Below, piece by piece: positions 52,143-61,395 of a stretch of 64,000 nucleotides of DNA. The notes beneath the pieces were generated by a model. That model was given only the letters and a program-made list of their open reading frames with translations. It was not told the DNA's origin and did no database searches. Origin of the DNA: Bacteroidota bacterium. Its GTDB lineage: Bacteria; Bacteroidota; Bacteroidia; 2-12-FULL-35-15. The stretch's first letter is position 1. The number at the start of each line of letters is the position of its first letter. The stretch lies in contig JADKIU010000003.1 in assembly GCA_016722565.1 (NCBI GenBank), positions 62,001 through 126,000 on the forward strand, written 5' to 3'. The position numbers were made by a program, and so were the translations under genes.

Positions 52143-52901
52143 TTATATTTTTGAAATTTTTGTAATACTCTGAATCATATGGCTTCTAATTTTTTCTGGA
52201 TCCACTGTCGACATATAATCCGCTTCAGAGGTAGCCAATTTAGAAAATTCACCTTTGACACTCTCGATAATAGATTCGTCAAACTTTTCAATCCAACCTG
52301 GAGACTCGAATAATATTGATGAAAAAACAATTTTTTCGTTACCAATTAGTGATTCTTTTACCTCTAATGTACTTTCGTAATCATTTATTGCGCCATCACC
52401 AAGTATAATAATAAGCACTTTTGTATTTTGATCTCTGTGTTTTTCTAAATAACTTAATGATAGTTCCCTTGCGCTTATAAGAGTATCCTGAAGATTTGTT
52501 TTTGAGTAATCATTAATAAACTCGCATGGATTAAAACAATCTTTTACCAAATTAAATTCATTTATCTGTTTAATTGGAAACATAGAAACTGATTCGTTAG
52601 CAAATGCCCACAATGCCACATCAAAAGATGATTCGTTTTTGCTGTCTTTCAACCTTTCTAAGACGTTTATTACAGCCTGATGGACTTCATGGCCCTTCGA
52701 TTTACCCGAACTACCAGGATAAGTCATTGAACCACTTCCATCTAATAGAAATATCACTAACTGATTAAACATCCGAGGTAAAGTAATTTTGCTAAGGCTT
52801 GCTAATGATCCAGCCAACATGCTTTGACCAAGTTTCGCCTTGCCCAACCCAGTTTGTTGTTGGCTTAATTTAGTATTGTTTTTTTCTAATTCATTACTCA
52901 T
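52143..52901 (-). CDS. TerY-like von Willebrand A domain protein
   Basis: 252 residues with a complete MIDAS: LVIFLLDGSGSMTYPG (about 48-63), a Thr in the second loop (SKTNLQDTL) and VLIIILGDGAINDYE. TerY proteins are cytoplasmic vWA adaptors that occur with PP2C and kinase genes as TerY-P triads, reported in stress and antiphage settings. Its start overlaps the end of the J-domain ORF by four bases. Confidence 0.88.
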   Translation of the reverse strand: MSNELEKNNTKLSQQQTGLGKAKLGQSMLAGSLASLSKITLPRMFNQLVIFLLDGSGSMTYPGSSGKSKGHEVHQAVINVLERLKDSKNESSFDVALWAFANESVSMFPIKQINEFNLVKDCFNPCEFINDYSKTNLQDTLISARELSLSYLEKHRDQNTKVLIIILGDGAINDYESTLEVKESLIGNEKIVFSSILFESPGWIEKFDESIIESVKGEFSKLATSEADYMSTVDPEKIRSHMIQSITKISKI

Positions 52902-53296
52902 GATTGCACAAATTTTAATCCTAATCCTTCTTTTTGATTAAACAGAATTGTTTTTTGATTTTCAAAAAACGCATCCCAATTTGTTAGCTCTTTAATCGTT
53001 AAATATGGGTCAGTTGTTTTTAATGTTCGTAATACACCTATGTTTTTATTGTATTTAAACTCTAATACGGCTAATTTACTTCTTAACTTTTCCATTTCGG
53101 TATCTTTGAGTGTTTCAGAATTAATCACTCCTAACTTAAGTTCATCATAAATATCTTTTACTTTTTCATAATCTTTGGCCTTATAGGCAGTTGAAAGTGC
53201 AGAGAATATTTCTTCTGCTTTTGATTTATCTTCAATAACGCATTTTGAAGAATCAGGGTGACATAATGTAGAAGCTTCATGATAAATCCTTTTCAA
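52898..53296 (-). CDS. J-domain-like C-terminal fragment of a split PLD gene
   Basis: 132 residues (TTG start at 53296 is only nominal). LKRIYHEASTLCHPDSSKC contains a J-domain helix II and HPD, followed by AEEIFSALSTAYKAKDYEKV, then a helical tail. In known relatives this module is the C-terminus of PLD-like proteins. Restoring one A near 53362-53367 and removing one at 53309-53312 joins it to the PLD ORF as a 460-residue protein. Confidence 0.7.
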   Translation of the reverse strand: MKRIYHEASTLCHPDSSKCVIEDKSKAEEIFSALSTAYKAKDYEKVKDIYDELKLGVINSETLKDTEMEKLRSKLAVLEFKYNKNIGVLRTLKTTDPYLTIKELTNWDAFFENQKTILFNQKEGLGLKFVQS

Positions 53297-53347
53297 ATCT
53301 GATTTATCTTTTCATTAAGATCCGGAACTCTTTTTCCTCCCTCTTTT

Positions 53348-54280
53348 CTAATTCTTCTTTATTTTTTCATATTGATTTTTAAGTTCTTCAAAAGTTTCAT
53401 CAAAAATTCCTTTTGCCTTTAGTTTTTCATATATCTTTTTCTTAAGGTTAATTATACTTGCAATAATGGGATTCAATTCTAGAATGTATCTTCTGTTAAA
53501 ATTGTCAATTACATCCTCAACTTCCGTACGTTCTATCTCAATTTGTTTAATTTGTTCAGAAAGTAACCTAATCTTAAAAACTAATTCCTCCTTTTCTAAT
53601 ATACTAACATTAGTTAGGGCCGTAAATTTTTTAGTTAATAAATCTATTTCAACCTTTGCTTTTTCATATTCACCATTAAAAAGTAAATCCACAGCAGTTT
53701 TTAGTTCAGCCACATCCTTTATTTCGTGTAAATACTGATTTATCTCTGCCGTTTTACCCAAGTCGATAAAAGTCTTAATTAATGCAAAATATTTTAGTGC
53801 CTTAGAAATTTCAAGTTCATGTAGTTCTTTTTTTAATCCGGCCATTTTTTTCAGGCGGTCGAATTCATCAGTAAACTCATTAATAGACTGTACATCCTCC
53901 TTAATAACTAGTAATGTTTCATTATTACTGTCATTCGCTTTTTTTGTCCAATTAAATGAACCTTGCAACAATATTTTATGATCTATTATGCAAAATTTAT
54001 GATGCATTGTATTATAGTCTCCACCTATTTCTATAAATATACCGCCATTATCTTTTATTAATTTGTAGTCATTACGACTTTCATCATTAAAGTGATGATT
54101 TGTTATAATTAATTCAACTTTAACTCCTCTGGCTTGTACCTCAAGCAATTTGTTGAATAGTTTTACATCTGTAAACCATGCCACTGCAACATTAACGCTG
54201 TAAGAGGCTAAATCTAGATTTTCCAAAATAACATCTCGAAGGTTATCTTTTTGACTGAAGTATGTGTTTATTGATGACAT
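53348..54280 (-). CDS. Phospholipase D-like nuclease, N-terminal fragment of PLD-J protein
   Basis: 310 residues. A single PLD domain with HHKFCIID (93-100, HxKx4D) and GSFNWTKKANDSNNE (107-121), like the Nuc family, then a long helical region (about 130-310). Single-HKD proteins dimerise and usually cut nucleic acid. The C-terminus reads YEKIKKN where the frame is lost; the next frame goes on KEELEKREKEFRILMK toward the J module. Starts 33 bases after the restored stop of the sacsin gene. Confidence 0.8.
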   Translation of the reverse strand: MSSINTYFSQKDNLRDVILENLDLASYSVNVAVAWFTDVKLFNKLLEVQARGVKVELIITNHHFNDESRNDYKLIKDNGGIFIEIGGDYNTMHHKFCIIDHKILLQGSFNWTKKANDSNNETLLVIKEDVQSINEFTDEFDRLKKMAGLKKELHELEISKALKYFALIKTFIDLGKTAEINQYLHEIKDVAELKTAVDLLFNGEYEKAKVEIDLLTKKFTALTNVSILEKEELVFKIRLLSEQIKQIEIERTEVEDVIDNFNRRYILELNPIIASIINLKKKIYEKLKAKGIFDETFEELKNQYEKIKKN

Positions 54281-54390
54281 TACATTTCTTTGTTTAAATT
54301 AACAATTTCTTAATTAAATTTCTACCAAATCTCCAGGCAACTCAAAAAACACCTCAAAATCTAATGGCCTAATTGATGAACCACCTTGAA

Positions 54391-55773
54391 TTAATTCAAA
54401 GTTATCTTTCCATTCATCGGTAATAAAAAAATCCTCAACCATATGTATTTTCCATCTTTTACTAAGCCCAAATGGTACTCTTCTCCAATTTTCGATTTTT
54501 CAAAAGCTACATAAACTTCATGGGCACTTATTATAAAACTATCATTCGAAACAGATTTCACTTCTAAAAAAATCCAATTTTCTGAGTTGTCAATTGTGTA
54601 TCTAATATCATATCCCAAACTATCGTCTTTAACCATACCTTGCTGCTCGGAGTTGCCTGATAACCATTGAATGTTCCCCTCGGGGTATTCTTTCTTCAAA
54701 GAGTTAAAAACAAATTTTTCGGCTATTTTTCCGGCTCTTTTTTGCTGGCCTTCCCTTTTCTTGCTGAACTCTAATGGAGGTCTTGCTTTAGTTTTCTTTC
54801 CTTTGGGTAATGGAGCATTTTTTCCTCCAATTAAAGTCTTTGAAATTGGCAAAACTGCATCATCAGATGGAATATCCTTTTCAGTTGCTGTATCATCGTC
54901 CTTCTTTAACTCATCAAAAAGTGTTTTTAGGTGAGCGTAATGTCCTTCAAAATAAAGCAATCCTTTAATTTCATCAGACAGATCATTCATTTCAATCTTA
55001 TAATCATCAAGCAATTCTTCATAGTAATTTAAAATTAAAATACCTACTAGCGCAGTATCCTTAGTGTTGATGTTGTATGATCTATCTAAATTATCTAATA
55101 ACAATTGTTTATAGTCAACATCAAATAAATATGCATTTTCTATAGAAAGTCTCTTATTTGCTTTATCAACAAATTCATTATAAGTCTTTCTAATACTATA
55201 AAATTTTGATTGTTCCGCAATTCCTTGGTTACTTAACGATAATAATAAAGCTTTCCCAAATAGCTCCTCAATAGAAAATAGATTTTTAAATTTTGAATAA
55301 TGCCAATCTCTAATGCCATTAAAATCGGGTAATAATTTCTTAATCTGCAACAAGTTGAGCGAAGTTAATTTACATGCCCATTTTAGAAAATCAACACTTT
55401 CTTTGTTATTGAAATTTTCAAGGTCTACTTTTTTGTAATTTCCTGGTAATTCAAAATCTTCACCAAAAATATTTTTCAACTCTATAATTAATTCGGATTC
55501 TTGTGATATGTCTTGACTAATTTTATTAGCATTAGTATTTAATAAAGTATTCCAGAAATTAATTTCTTGTAATGAAACACCGAAAAGGATTCGAGCTTCG
55601 CTTAACTTATCCTCTAATGATTTTGATTTTATAATATAAAGCGAATCTTTAAGCGAATTTTTGTCCTTAAAAACTGCTCTATAATCATCCTTTTTATCGC
55701 TAACCAAAAAGAGGGTACAAATTATTTCAGCAAATGCTTCACAAAATTCAGAAGATTCTTTCAGGCTCTCCAA
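54391..55773 (-). CDS. DUF3883-bearing C-terminal fragment of the sacsin-like ATPase gene
   Basis: 460 residues. Mainly helical to about 330, then a PD-(D/E)XK-like DUF3883 domain: AGKIAEKFVFNSLKKEYPEG, IQWLSGNSEQQG, LGYDIRY and FLEVKSVSN. The frame upstream is open through 55774-56075 with no stop, so it joins the ATPase ORF at the A7 run 56076-56082. The true C-terminus is also out of frame: adding one A near 54448-54451 continues MVEDFFITDEWKDNF to a stop at 54314-54316. Confidence 0.8.
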   Translation of the reverse strand: MESLKESSEFCEAFAEIICTLFLVSDKKDDYRAVFKDKNSLKDSLYIIKSKSLEDKLSEARILFGVSLQEINFWNTLLNTNANKISQDISQESELIIELKNIFGEDFELPGNYKKVDLENFNNKESVDFLKWACKLTSLNLLQIKKLLPDFNGIRDWHYSKFKNLFSIEELFGKALLLSLSNQGIAEQSKFYSIRKTYNEFVDKANKRLSIENAYLFDVDYKQLLLDNLDRSYNINTKDTALVGILILNYYEELLDDYKIEMNDLSDEIKGLLYFEGHYAHLKTLFDELKKDDDTATEKDIPSDDAVLPISKTLIGGKNAPLPKGKKTKARPPLEFSKKREGQQKRAGKIAEKFVFNSLKKEYPEGNIQWLSGNSEQQGMVKDDSLGYDIRYTIDNSENWIFLEVKSVSNDSFIISAHEVYVAFEKSKIGEEYHLGLVKDGKYIWLRIFLLPMNGKITLN

Positions 55774-56051
55774 AATGCAGCCTTCTTCACCACATAAAAT
55801 AAACTTACTATGCCCAATTTTTAAATACTCACCCGGTAATAAAATATTATCGTTATAAGTATCAAACGAGTAGTTTATAGATGATACAAGCTCAATTTCT
55901 ACATTTTTAAGACTCGCAAGGTTCGTCCTTTTTAATGCGTCTGTTTTTATTGCATTTAATCGATGAGCAAATAGGTATGGTTTAATTTTAAGGAACCAGG
56001 CATTAAATTCTTTTGTTGCTGCATGGCGATTACTTTCAATTGATGCTTCGT

Positions 56052-58997
56052 TTATTGATATAGCAATACTATCAATTTTTTTACCCCAAAATACCTTGCT
56101 ATTTGCTCTTCGCCATTACGTTTTGGGAAATCAAAGATCCAATATTTACTAATGATTTGCCGTGGCATAGTATTATTATCACTATAATAAACTTCTGTTA
56201 CCGGCTTATAATCTTTAATCCCCTCCTTTTCAGCTAATAAATCATATTTCTTTTCAAATTTTGAAAAATCTTCATCATCAAATGCTTTAAAATAATTAAA
56301 TGCAGCTAAATAAAGTTTCCGGCCATAATCAAGTTTAGGATCGTTTGCTTTGCATGTTTGAATGTATTCATAAACAGATTCAATTTCCAACTCATTAAAC
56401 GACAACTTAGCTCCTAGTTTAGAAATAATATAATTGCATTCTTGCTCTGTAATGTTATGTTTTTGAAGAATTCCATCTTCTAAAGTCAATTGAAATTTAT
56501 TCAAAAATGGAATATCGTTGTTGTCCAACAAGAATTCACTGAAATTATACAATATTTGTATCTGATATTGAATATAAGAAGGGCAAATTATTGTATTATA
56601 TGCCTGGCTGTATTGGGACCATAGTTTATCACTGTGACTTTGTTCAATTTTTTGCTTTAATCGTCCATCTTTTGAAATAAGTAGAATAAGTTTTTCTGCA
56701 CTTATATTTTTGAATGTCTTATCAAAATCAATTATCTCATCCCCCTCAAAATGATATTGTGTAACTAATGGCGGTGTTTCAGCAAACTTATCAAACACAT
56801 AATTCAAATATTCATTTGACTCGAATTTTCCTTTTGCAAATTTTATCGGGCTCAGAATAATATGTTTATTTACGCCAAGCCATAGAAAAAATCTCTCAAT
56901 TATTTCAATGTCTTCTGTTGTTTCAAAACCAAAATTAAAAGGTGAACCTAGATAATTGTCTGATGAATAAATATCTTCAAATATTTCTTCAGTTAATTTT
57001 CCTGTTGGGTAGTATTCACTTAAAAAAAGTTCATTAGATCGCTTTATTTCACCTCTTTTATTTAATAGTAATAATTTTGATTGTAGAATATTCTCTCGCT
57101 CTTTATTATGGTTAAATATTGTATATAGTGATTTAATAGCTTTTGAAATATCCTCTTTATGATTTGTGCTTGAATCGATTTTCTCATTAGTCTCGCTGAT
57201 AATTGTGGAAATAACATCAATAATATCGTTAGAACCTATGTTTACAATAGGCGACAAAACTCTTTTTAAAGCTCTGGAATAATCACCTTCATCTTCTTTT
57301 TTATTTTCATCCAGCCTTTGCTTTAATACTTCTTCTAGTTGCTTTCTTAGATCTATATCAATAAAAGAGATATTAACAAAATTGGGAATATGAAGTTGAT
57401 CAATTGATCCTTTTAAAATGGTAAATACCCTATTGTTTTCAGAAATTATCTCACCCAATGAATCGATCAAAAGAGGAAAGGTTTCTTTAGTGTTAGATTC
57501 ATGATAAATTTTAAAAACATCATCTAACAAAATTGTTATTAATTCTACCCGTTCATTTATTTTGTTTTTCCCTAATGATTTAGAAATTGATGATATGCTT
57601 TTTTTAAACTCTTCATGGCTTATTTTATTATTAAATTCAAATCTTTGTATCTCAACATTATCTTCCGCCCTTAACAAAACATTTGGGAAATATTCTTCAA
57701 AACCATTTTGTGAAATCCAACTTGAAAAATCATTATTATAAAAAACAATCTCGTCCTTAGTTCTATATTGGCCATCAAGACAAGGGTAGATAGCTAATGC
57801 TTTCTTTTTTTCTAAAAGTTCGTCAAACAAATATTTATTAAGTAGTTTATTTTCTGAACTGCCAACAGGTGTTAATAAATGAAATCCTCTCCAATCGGCT
57901 TTTGAACTCTTTTGCAATTCATTAGTGGCCAAATCACATAATAAATTAGCGATTTCTGTTAATACGAAATGATTCTCAGGCAGGTCATTAATGTGATTTC
58001 TAGTTGGATCCAAATCAAAAGAGGCGTGAATTAAACAAGGAAAGTGAGTTTTAACCTGTGTAGGAAAGTAAGTAAAGAAGTTTGTGTCTTGGTCTGATAA
58101 ATCATTTTTCCAGCCAATTTTTATTTGGTAATGTTTTTCTTCATCAACGTTAAACTTTTTTTCTCCTGTGTCTTTTACGTTCCAATTAACAGAATTAATG
58201 CTTACTAATGATTCATCATCCTTATTAGGATTAGTTTTGCTTATTGCTGTTGGTACCCCATCAATCGAATAAGTTAAGTTTTTTATATTATTAAGGAAGA
58301 TAAGTATCTCAGGTTTGAGTGCTTCAAGCTGATTTATAATATCTTTTTTTGCACCATCTTTATAATTCAACACTATAGTAGTTTGCCATGTAAAATTCTC
58401 AATAGTATTAGGTGTTAATTTAGGAATGGCCAAAATAGCAAATGGCACAAAGTCTTGCAATGGCTTTTCTTGTTCAATTAGTCTATTTCTTAAATTTTTA
58501 TCAGTAACAATTTTTTCGAAGTTCTCTTGAGCAATGAGTGGTGAAAATTTTAAGATAATTTCTTTTGTAATTATCTCAATTGAATTAGTCCAGTTTAATA
58601 TTGAACGGAAACCGAGACCCTTGTTGCCGATAAATGTTTTTTTATTACCTTTTTTTACACTATTATTGGCAATCATTAATGAAGCAATTCCTTCTATTGT
58701 AAAGGGATTACCATTGTTTGAAACAGTTAGAGTCTTGTTTTTAGTATCTAATTCGATAAGAACTTTGTCTGTCCCTTCATCATCGGCATTTTGAAGTAAT
58801 TCCAATATTTGACGGCCATTATAAGCTGCCGTTATTCCAACTTCGCCTCTATAATCGCTTGTAATTCTGCTCGAAGATTTATAAGTATTATAATTTTCGG
58901 TAATTAAATCATTCACTCCTTTGACAAAAGGAATAGTTTCAAAATCTATTTTAACGGCATTCTCCATCTGTACTTCTATTTTAAATCTCTCCCCCAA
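56052..58997 (-). CDS. Sacsin-type GHKL ATPase, N-terminal fragment
   Basis: Up to 981 residues; MENAVKIDFETIPF at 58967 is the likelier start than the TTG at 58997. The sacsin-like ATPase core is at the front: YNGRQILELLQNADDEG (about 60-76 of the long form) and IGNKGLGFRSIL (123-134). It ends prematurely at VKKLIVLLYQ. A -1 shift at GTA AAA AAA (slippery heptamer A AAA AAA) continues KKIDSIAISINEASIES and reaches the DUF3883 part. The restored gene 54314-58967 codes 1551 residues. First gene of the TerY-P operon. Confidence 0.85.
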   Translation of the reverse strand: MGERFKIEVQMENAVKIDFETIPFVKGVNDLITENYNTYKSSSRITSDYRGEVGITAAYNGRQILELLQNADDEGTDKVLIELDTKNKTLTVSNNGNPFTIEGIASLMIANNSVKKGNKKTFIGNKGLGFRSILNWTNSIEIITKEIILKFSPLIAQENFEKIVTDKNLRNRLIEQEKPLQDFVPFAILAIPKLTPNTIENFTWQTTIVLNYKDGAKKDIINQLEALKPEILIFLNNIKNLTYSIDGVPTAISKTNPNKDDESLVSINSVNWNVKDTGEKKFNVDEEKHYQIKIGWKNDLSDQDTNFFTYFPTQVKTHFPCLIHASFDLDPTRNHINDLPENHFVLTEIANLLCDLATNELQKSSKADWRGFHLLTPVGSSENKLLNKYLFDELLEKKKALAIYPCLDGQYRTKDEIVFYNNDFSSWISQNGFEEYFPNVLLRAEDNVEIQRFEFNNKISHEEFKKSISSISKSLGKNKINERVELITILLDDVFKIYHESNTKETFPLLIDSLGEIISENNRVFTILKGSIDQLHIPNFVNISFIDIDLRKQLEEVLKQRLDENKKEDEGDYSRALKRVLSPIVNIGSNDIIDVISTIISETNEKIDSSTNHKEDISKAIKSLYTIFNHNKERENILQSKLLLLNKRGEIKRSNELFLSEYYPTGKLTEEIFEDIYSSDNYLGSPFNFGFETTEDIEIIERFFLWLGVNKHIILSPIKFAKGKFESNEYLNYVFDKFAETPPLVTQYHFEGDEIIDFDKTFKNISAEKLILLISKDGRLKQKIEQSHSDKLWSQYSQAYNTIICPSYIQYQIQILYNFSEFLLDNNDIPFLNKFQLTLEDGILQKHNITEQECNYIISKLGAKLSFNELEIESVYEYIQTCKANDPKLDYGRKLYLAAFNYFKAFDDEDFSKFEKKYDLLAEKEGIKDYKPVTEVYYSDNNTMPRQIISKYWIFDFPKRNGEEQIARYFGVKKLIVLLYQ

Positions 58998-59332
58998 ATG
59001 TGCCCAAGCGCGTTTGTAATCTTCTACGCAATCGCATATAGTAAAGGGTGGGTAATACGTGTTTTAGTAATAAAAATGAGGGAGTAGCTCATGGCTAAAA
59101 TAGCAAAAATCGGGACGTTGGGCAAATATTATGCAAAAACCAAGAATTTGCGTAAAAAGCAAGTATTCTTGCGAATTCTCATGAGGGCATTCAATTCCTT
59201 GAGAATTCTCGTCCAAACTATTAACAAATGGGTTTACAGAGCCTAGTTGCTTGAAAATTGTCACGTTTTTTTTATGAATTTGAGAGAGTTTTCCACCCAT
59301 CATTGCTTATCTAATTTTATGTCCTAAAACAT
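58998..59332 (-). other. Leader region before the sacsin operon
   Basis: About 335 bases between promoter and sacsin gene. It contains an inverted repeat GAATTCTCA/TGAGAATTC (59173-59181 and 59200-59208). A 79-codon frame (59064-59303) is open here but has no recognisable features. Also, the frame just before the sacsin start (reading CDCVEDYKRAWAHLGERF) looks protein-like, so the gene may once have been longer. Regulatory leader or eroded coding sequence cannot be told apart. Confidence 0.4.
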
Positions 59333-59361
59333 CAAAATTAGTATAGAAGAACGCAAGGTAT
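59333..59361 (-). promoter_or_regulatory. Promoter with shared 17-bp element, sacsin/TerY operon
   Basis: Minus strand ATACCTTGCGTTCTTCT (59345-59361), four bases, TAATTTTG (59333-59340, a TAnnTTTG box). The same arrangement with identical spacing occurs at 61761-61789. Confidence 0.65.
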
Positions 59362-59378
59362 ATGCGCAGAGCGATCAC

Positions 59379-60989
59379 TTAAATTTTATTCATCAGCCAA
59401 TTCAAGAATACAGCTTGAAAATGATTGAGTTCGTTTTGAACATTCTCGAGTTTCAATACATACTTTTTACAAATCGCTTTCCTATCATTTGCCGGTGATT
59501 CTATAAAAGCATTAACGAAACCATTAAATTTCTTATGAAACTCTGTACAAGGATTTTTTTTGATGAAACTTTCATAGTAATCAGTTCTCTTTAAAAATTC
59601 ATCATCATGAACATCGCCTTTGCCTATTCTACATAAAATATCCAATACCCGTATATCAAGGTAGTAATCTTTATAGATGTTCTTTTTTACATTTTTTTCG
59701 AAGGACTCAATCCGCTTATTTAATTCTTCGTAATTTTTTGAAAGGAATAAAATCACAAATGCATTCAATTCCATTCGGAGAGGAAAATCCAAAATCTCAT
59801 TCTCGTTGAACAGTTCTATTTTTTTTCTTGATATATTCTCAAGATCAACAAGTCCATTAATATCCAGAGGGCCATGGTCATTCTTTAAGGTGAAAATCGT
59901 TTTTAACTCAAACAATTGTCTGTAAATAAAAACCGAAAGTTCCAAATTGAATTCTTTCATAGAAAACGCATGGTACAACTTATGTTTTATTGATTCGTAA
60001 GCACTTTCAAAATCTGAAATATCATTTGAAAGAATAGCTTTGTACATTCGCTCAATTTGAAACAAATATGATTCTACATCAATAAGTGCTTCCTGTGCCT
60101 TCTTTTCATTTATACCAATTGTTTTGCCTTTTCCAAAACCTTGAAAAGCAAATTTAAACGCACCCATTCCGCCCTTCCCTTTCAATTCATATTCGAACAA
60201 CTCTCTTTCATGATTATAAATATTCAATAATCCATAAAAGGTTGATTTATTAAAATCTTCATTATCAAAAGAATCTAACTTGTCACCTTCAGCTAGTGTA
60301 TAATAAGAATTGCGCGCAATTGCTGTAAATGGTCGGATTAGTAATTCGAATTCTTCGATTGTTTTTTCATCTTTTTTATTCAAATCGACCCTATATCTAA
60401 CTTGCATTACAAGTGCAAAAGCTCTCAAAGAAAGATAAAGGGTTCGTTCTTTTAAGTTTTCTTTATGCACCTCTTTTAATAGATCGACAGCAGAAAGAAT
60501 GTTTTTAAGCGAAATAGAATACAAGCCTTTTTCAAACAAGGCAACACCAGTATCTAGAAACTCGACAATTTTCGCTTCCGTTTCGTCTGAATTAACTTCT
60601 CTATAATTCTCAGCAATAAATTTTAGTAGTTCAGCATGTAGCTTTTGATTGAGGTCATCTAAGCTCTTTGTAAATAATGCAGCTTCCTTTTTTAAGACAT
60701 TTTCCTCAATATCTAAATTGTCAGTTTGCTTTTGATAGAGCTTATACAACTTTACATAACGATGCTCCTTTCCGTCAGATGGCTCCTTTCGTAAAGAATA
60801 CTTATAAAATGCCTTTGCCTCATCTTTATTGATTTTTTTGGCAATACTAAATATTTCAGAAGCTAGTCTTTTGTTCATTATGTGCCTTTTTGAATTAAAA
60901 ATTTCACTAAAACGTATAGATAAATATATAAAAACAACACCAATACTCCAAATTACCAATAAAATCAGCCACAATAAAGGATATATCAA
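59379..60989 (-). CDS. Membrane-anchored helical protein of unknown function
   Basis: 536 residues from a TTG start (60989); ATG at 60878 would remove the single N-terminal membrane span (LLWLILLVIWSIGVVFIYLSI), which looks genuine. The rest is almost wholly helical with TPR-like spacing (ALFEKGLYSISLKNILSAVDLL, LKERTLYLSLRAFALVMQVRY) and is cytoplasmic. No family recognised. It stands upstream of the sacsin operon on the same strand but is separated by that operon's promoter. Confidence 0.65.
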   Translation of the reverse strand: MIYPLLWLILLVIWSIGVVFIYLSIRFSEIFNSKRHIMNKRLASEIFSIAKKINKDEAKAFYKYSLRKEPSDGKEHRYVKLYKLYQKQTDNLDIEENVLKKEAALFTKSLDDLNQKLHAELLKFIAENYREVNSDETEAKIVEFLDTGVALFEKGLYSISLKNILSAVDLLKEVHKENLKERTLYLSLRAFALVMQVRYRVDLNKKDEKTIEEFELLIRPFTAIARNSYYTLAEGDKLDSFDNEDFNKSTFYGLLNIYNHERELFEYELKGKGGMGAFKFAFQGFGKGKTIGINEKKAQEALIDVESYLFQIERMYKAILSNDISDFESAYESIKHKLYHAFSMKEFNLELSVFIYRQLFELKTIFTLKNDHGPLDINGLVDLENISRKKIELFNENEILDFPLRMELNAFVILFLSKNYEELNKRIESFEKNVKKNIYKDYYLDIRVLDILCRIGKGDVHDDEFLKRTDYYESFIKKNPCTEFHKKFNGFVNAFIESPANDRKAICKKYVLKLENVQNELNHFQAVFLNWLMNKI

Positions 60990-61084
60990 AAAATTTCAAG
61001 ATATGCCTTTTTGAATTTTCAAAATACTGGAATGTAGAATGTAGATGTTCGAATTTTATATCCGTAAACTTAAAACCAAAAAAC

Positions 61085-61237
61085 ATGAGTAAAAAATCAA
61101 ATCAAAGGGCTGATGTAAAAAACCCAAACAATGGGGCTTACAAAGCAGACATGGACAACAGAGCAGGTCTCTTAAATCCACGAATTAACGAAGAGCATCC
61201 TTTAAATATTAGGCAAGATGCGATTCCAAAAGCTTAA
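61085..61237 (+). CDS. Small NPNN-type protein, 50 residues
   Basis: ATG at 61085 opens MSKKSNQRADVKNPNNGAYK, then ADMDNRAGLLNPRINEEHP, to TAA at 61235-61237. The pattern NPNN..Y..DMDNR..LNP occurs in small bacterial proteins I have seen annotated as hypothetical. It lacks a membrane span or signal. It lies 70 bases upstream of another tiny gene and faces the DUF3892 gene. Confidence 0.6.
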   Translation: MSKKSNQRADVKNPNNGAYKADMDNRAGLLNPRINEEHPLNIRQDAIPKA

Positions 61238-61306
61238 TTAAGCCAAAATTAAAATGCGGAAGCCGAAAAGCATATAGAGTAGGCAAAATACTAAAATCGA
61301 TATCCA

Positions 61307-61384
61307 ATGGCAAAAAGTAGTGGATTAGTAAATGCTCCAAGTCAAACGGGAGGTAAATCAGGTGGTGGAAGAGGAAATAAGTAA
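61307..61384 (+). CDS. Tiny glycine-rich protein, 25 residues
   Basis: ATG at 61307 reads MAKSSGLVNAPSQTGGKSGG then GRGNK and TAA at 61382-61384. Gly/Ser-rich small proteins ending PS.TG..SGGGRGN are often met near DUF3892 genes. Too short for certainty, but the pairing with the 50-residue gene and the terminator just after supports it. Confidence 0.5.
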   Translation: MAKSSGLVNAPSQTGGKSGGGRGNK

Positions 61385-61395
61385 CTCTCCTGAAA

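Noticed and set aside
59064..59303. 79-codon minus-strand ORF as a gene
   Set aside because: No recognisable motifs and it spans a hairpin in the operon leader; kept only as part of the leader description.
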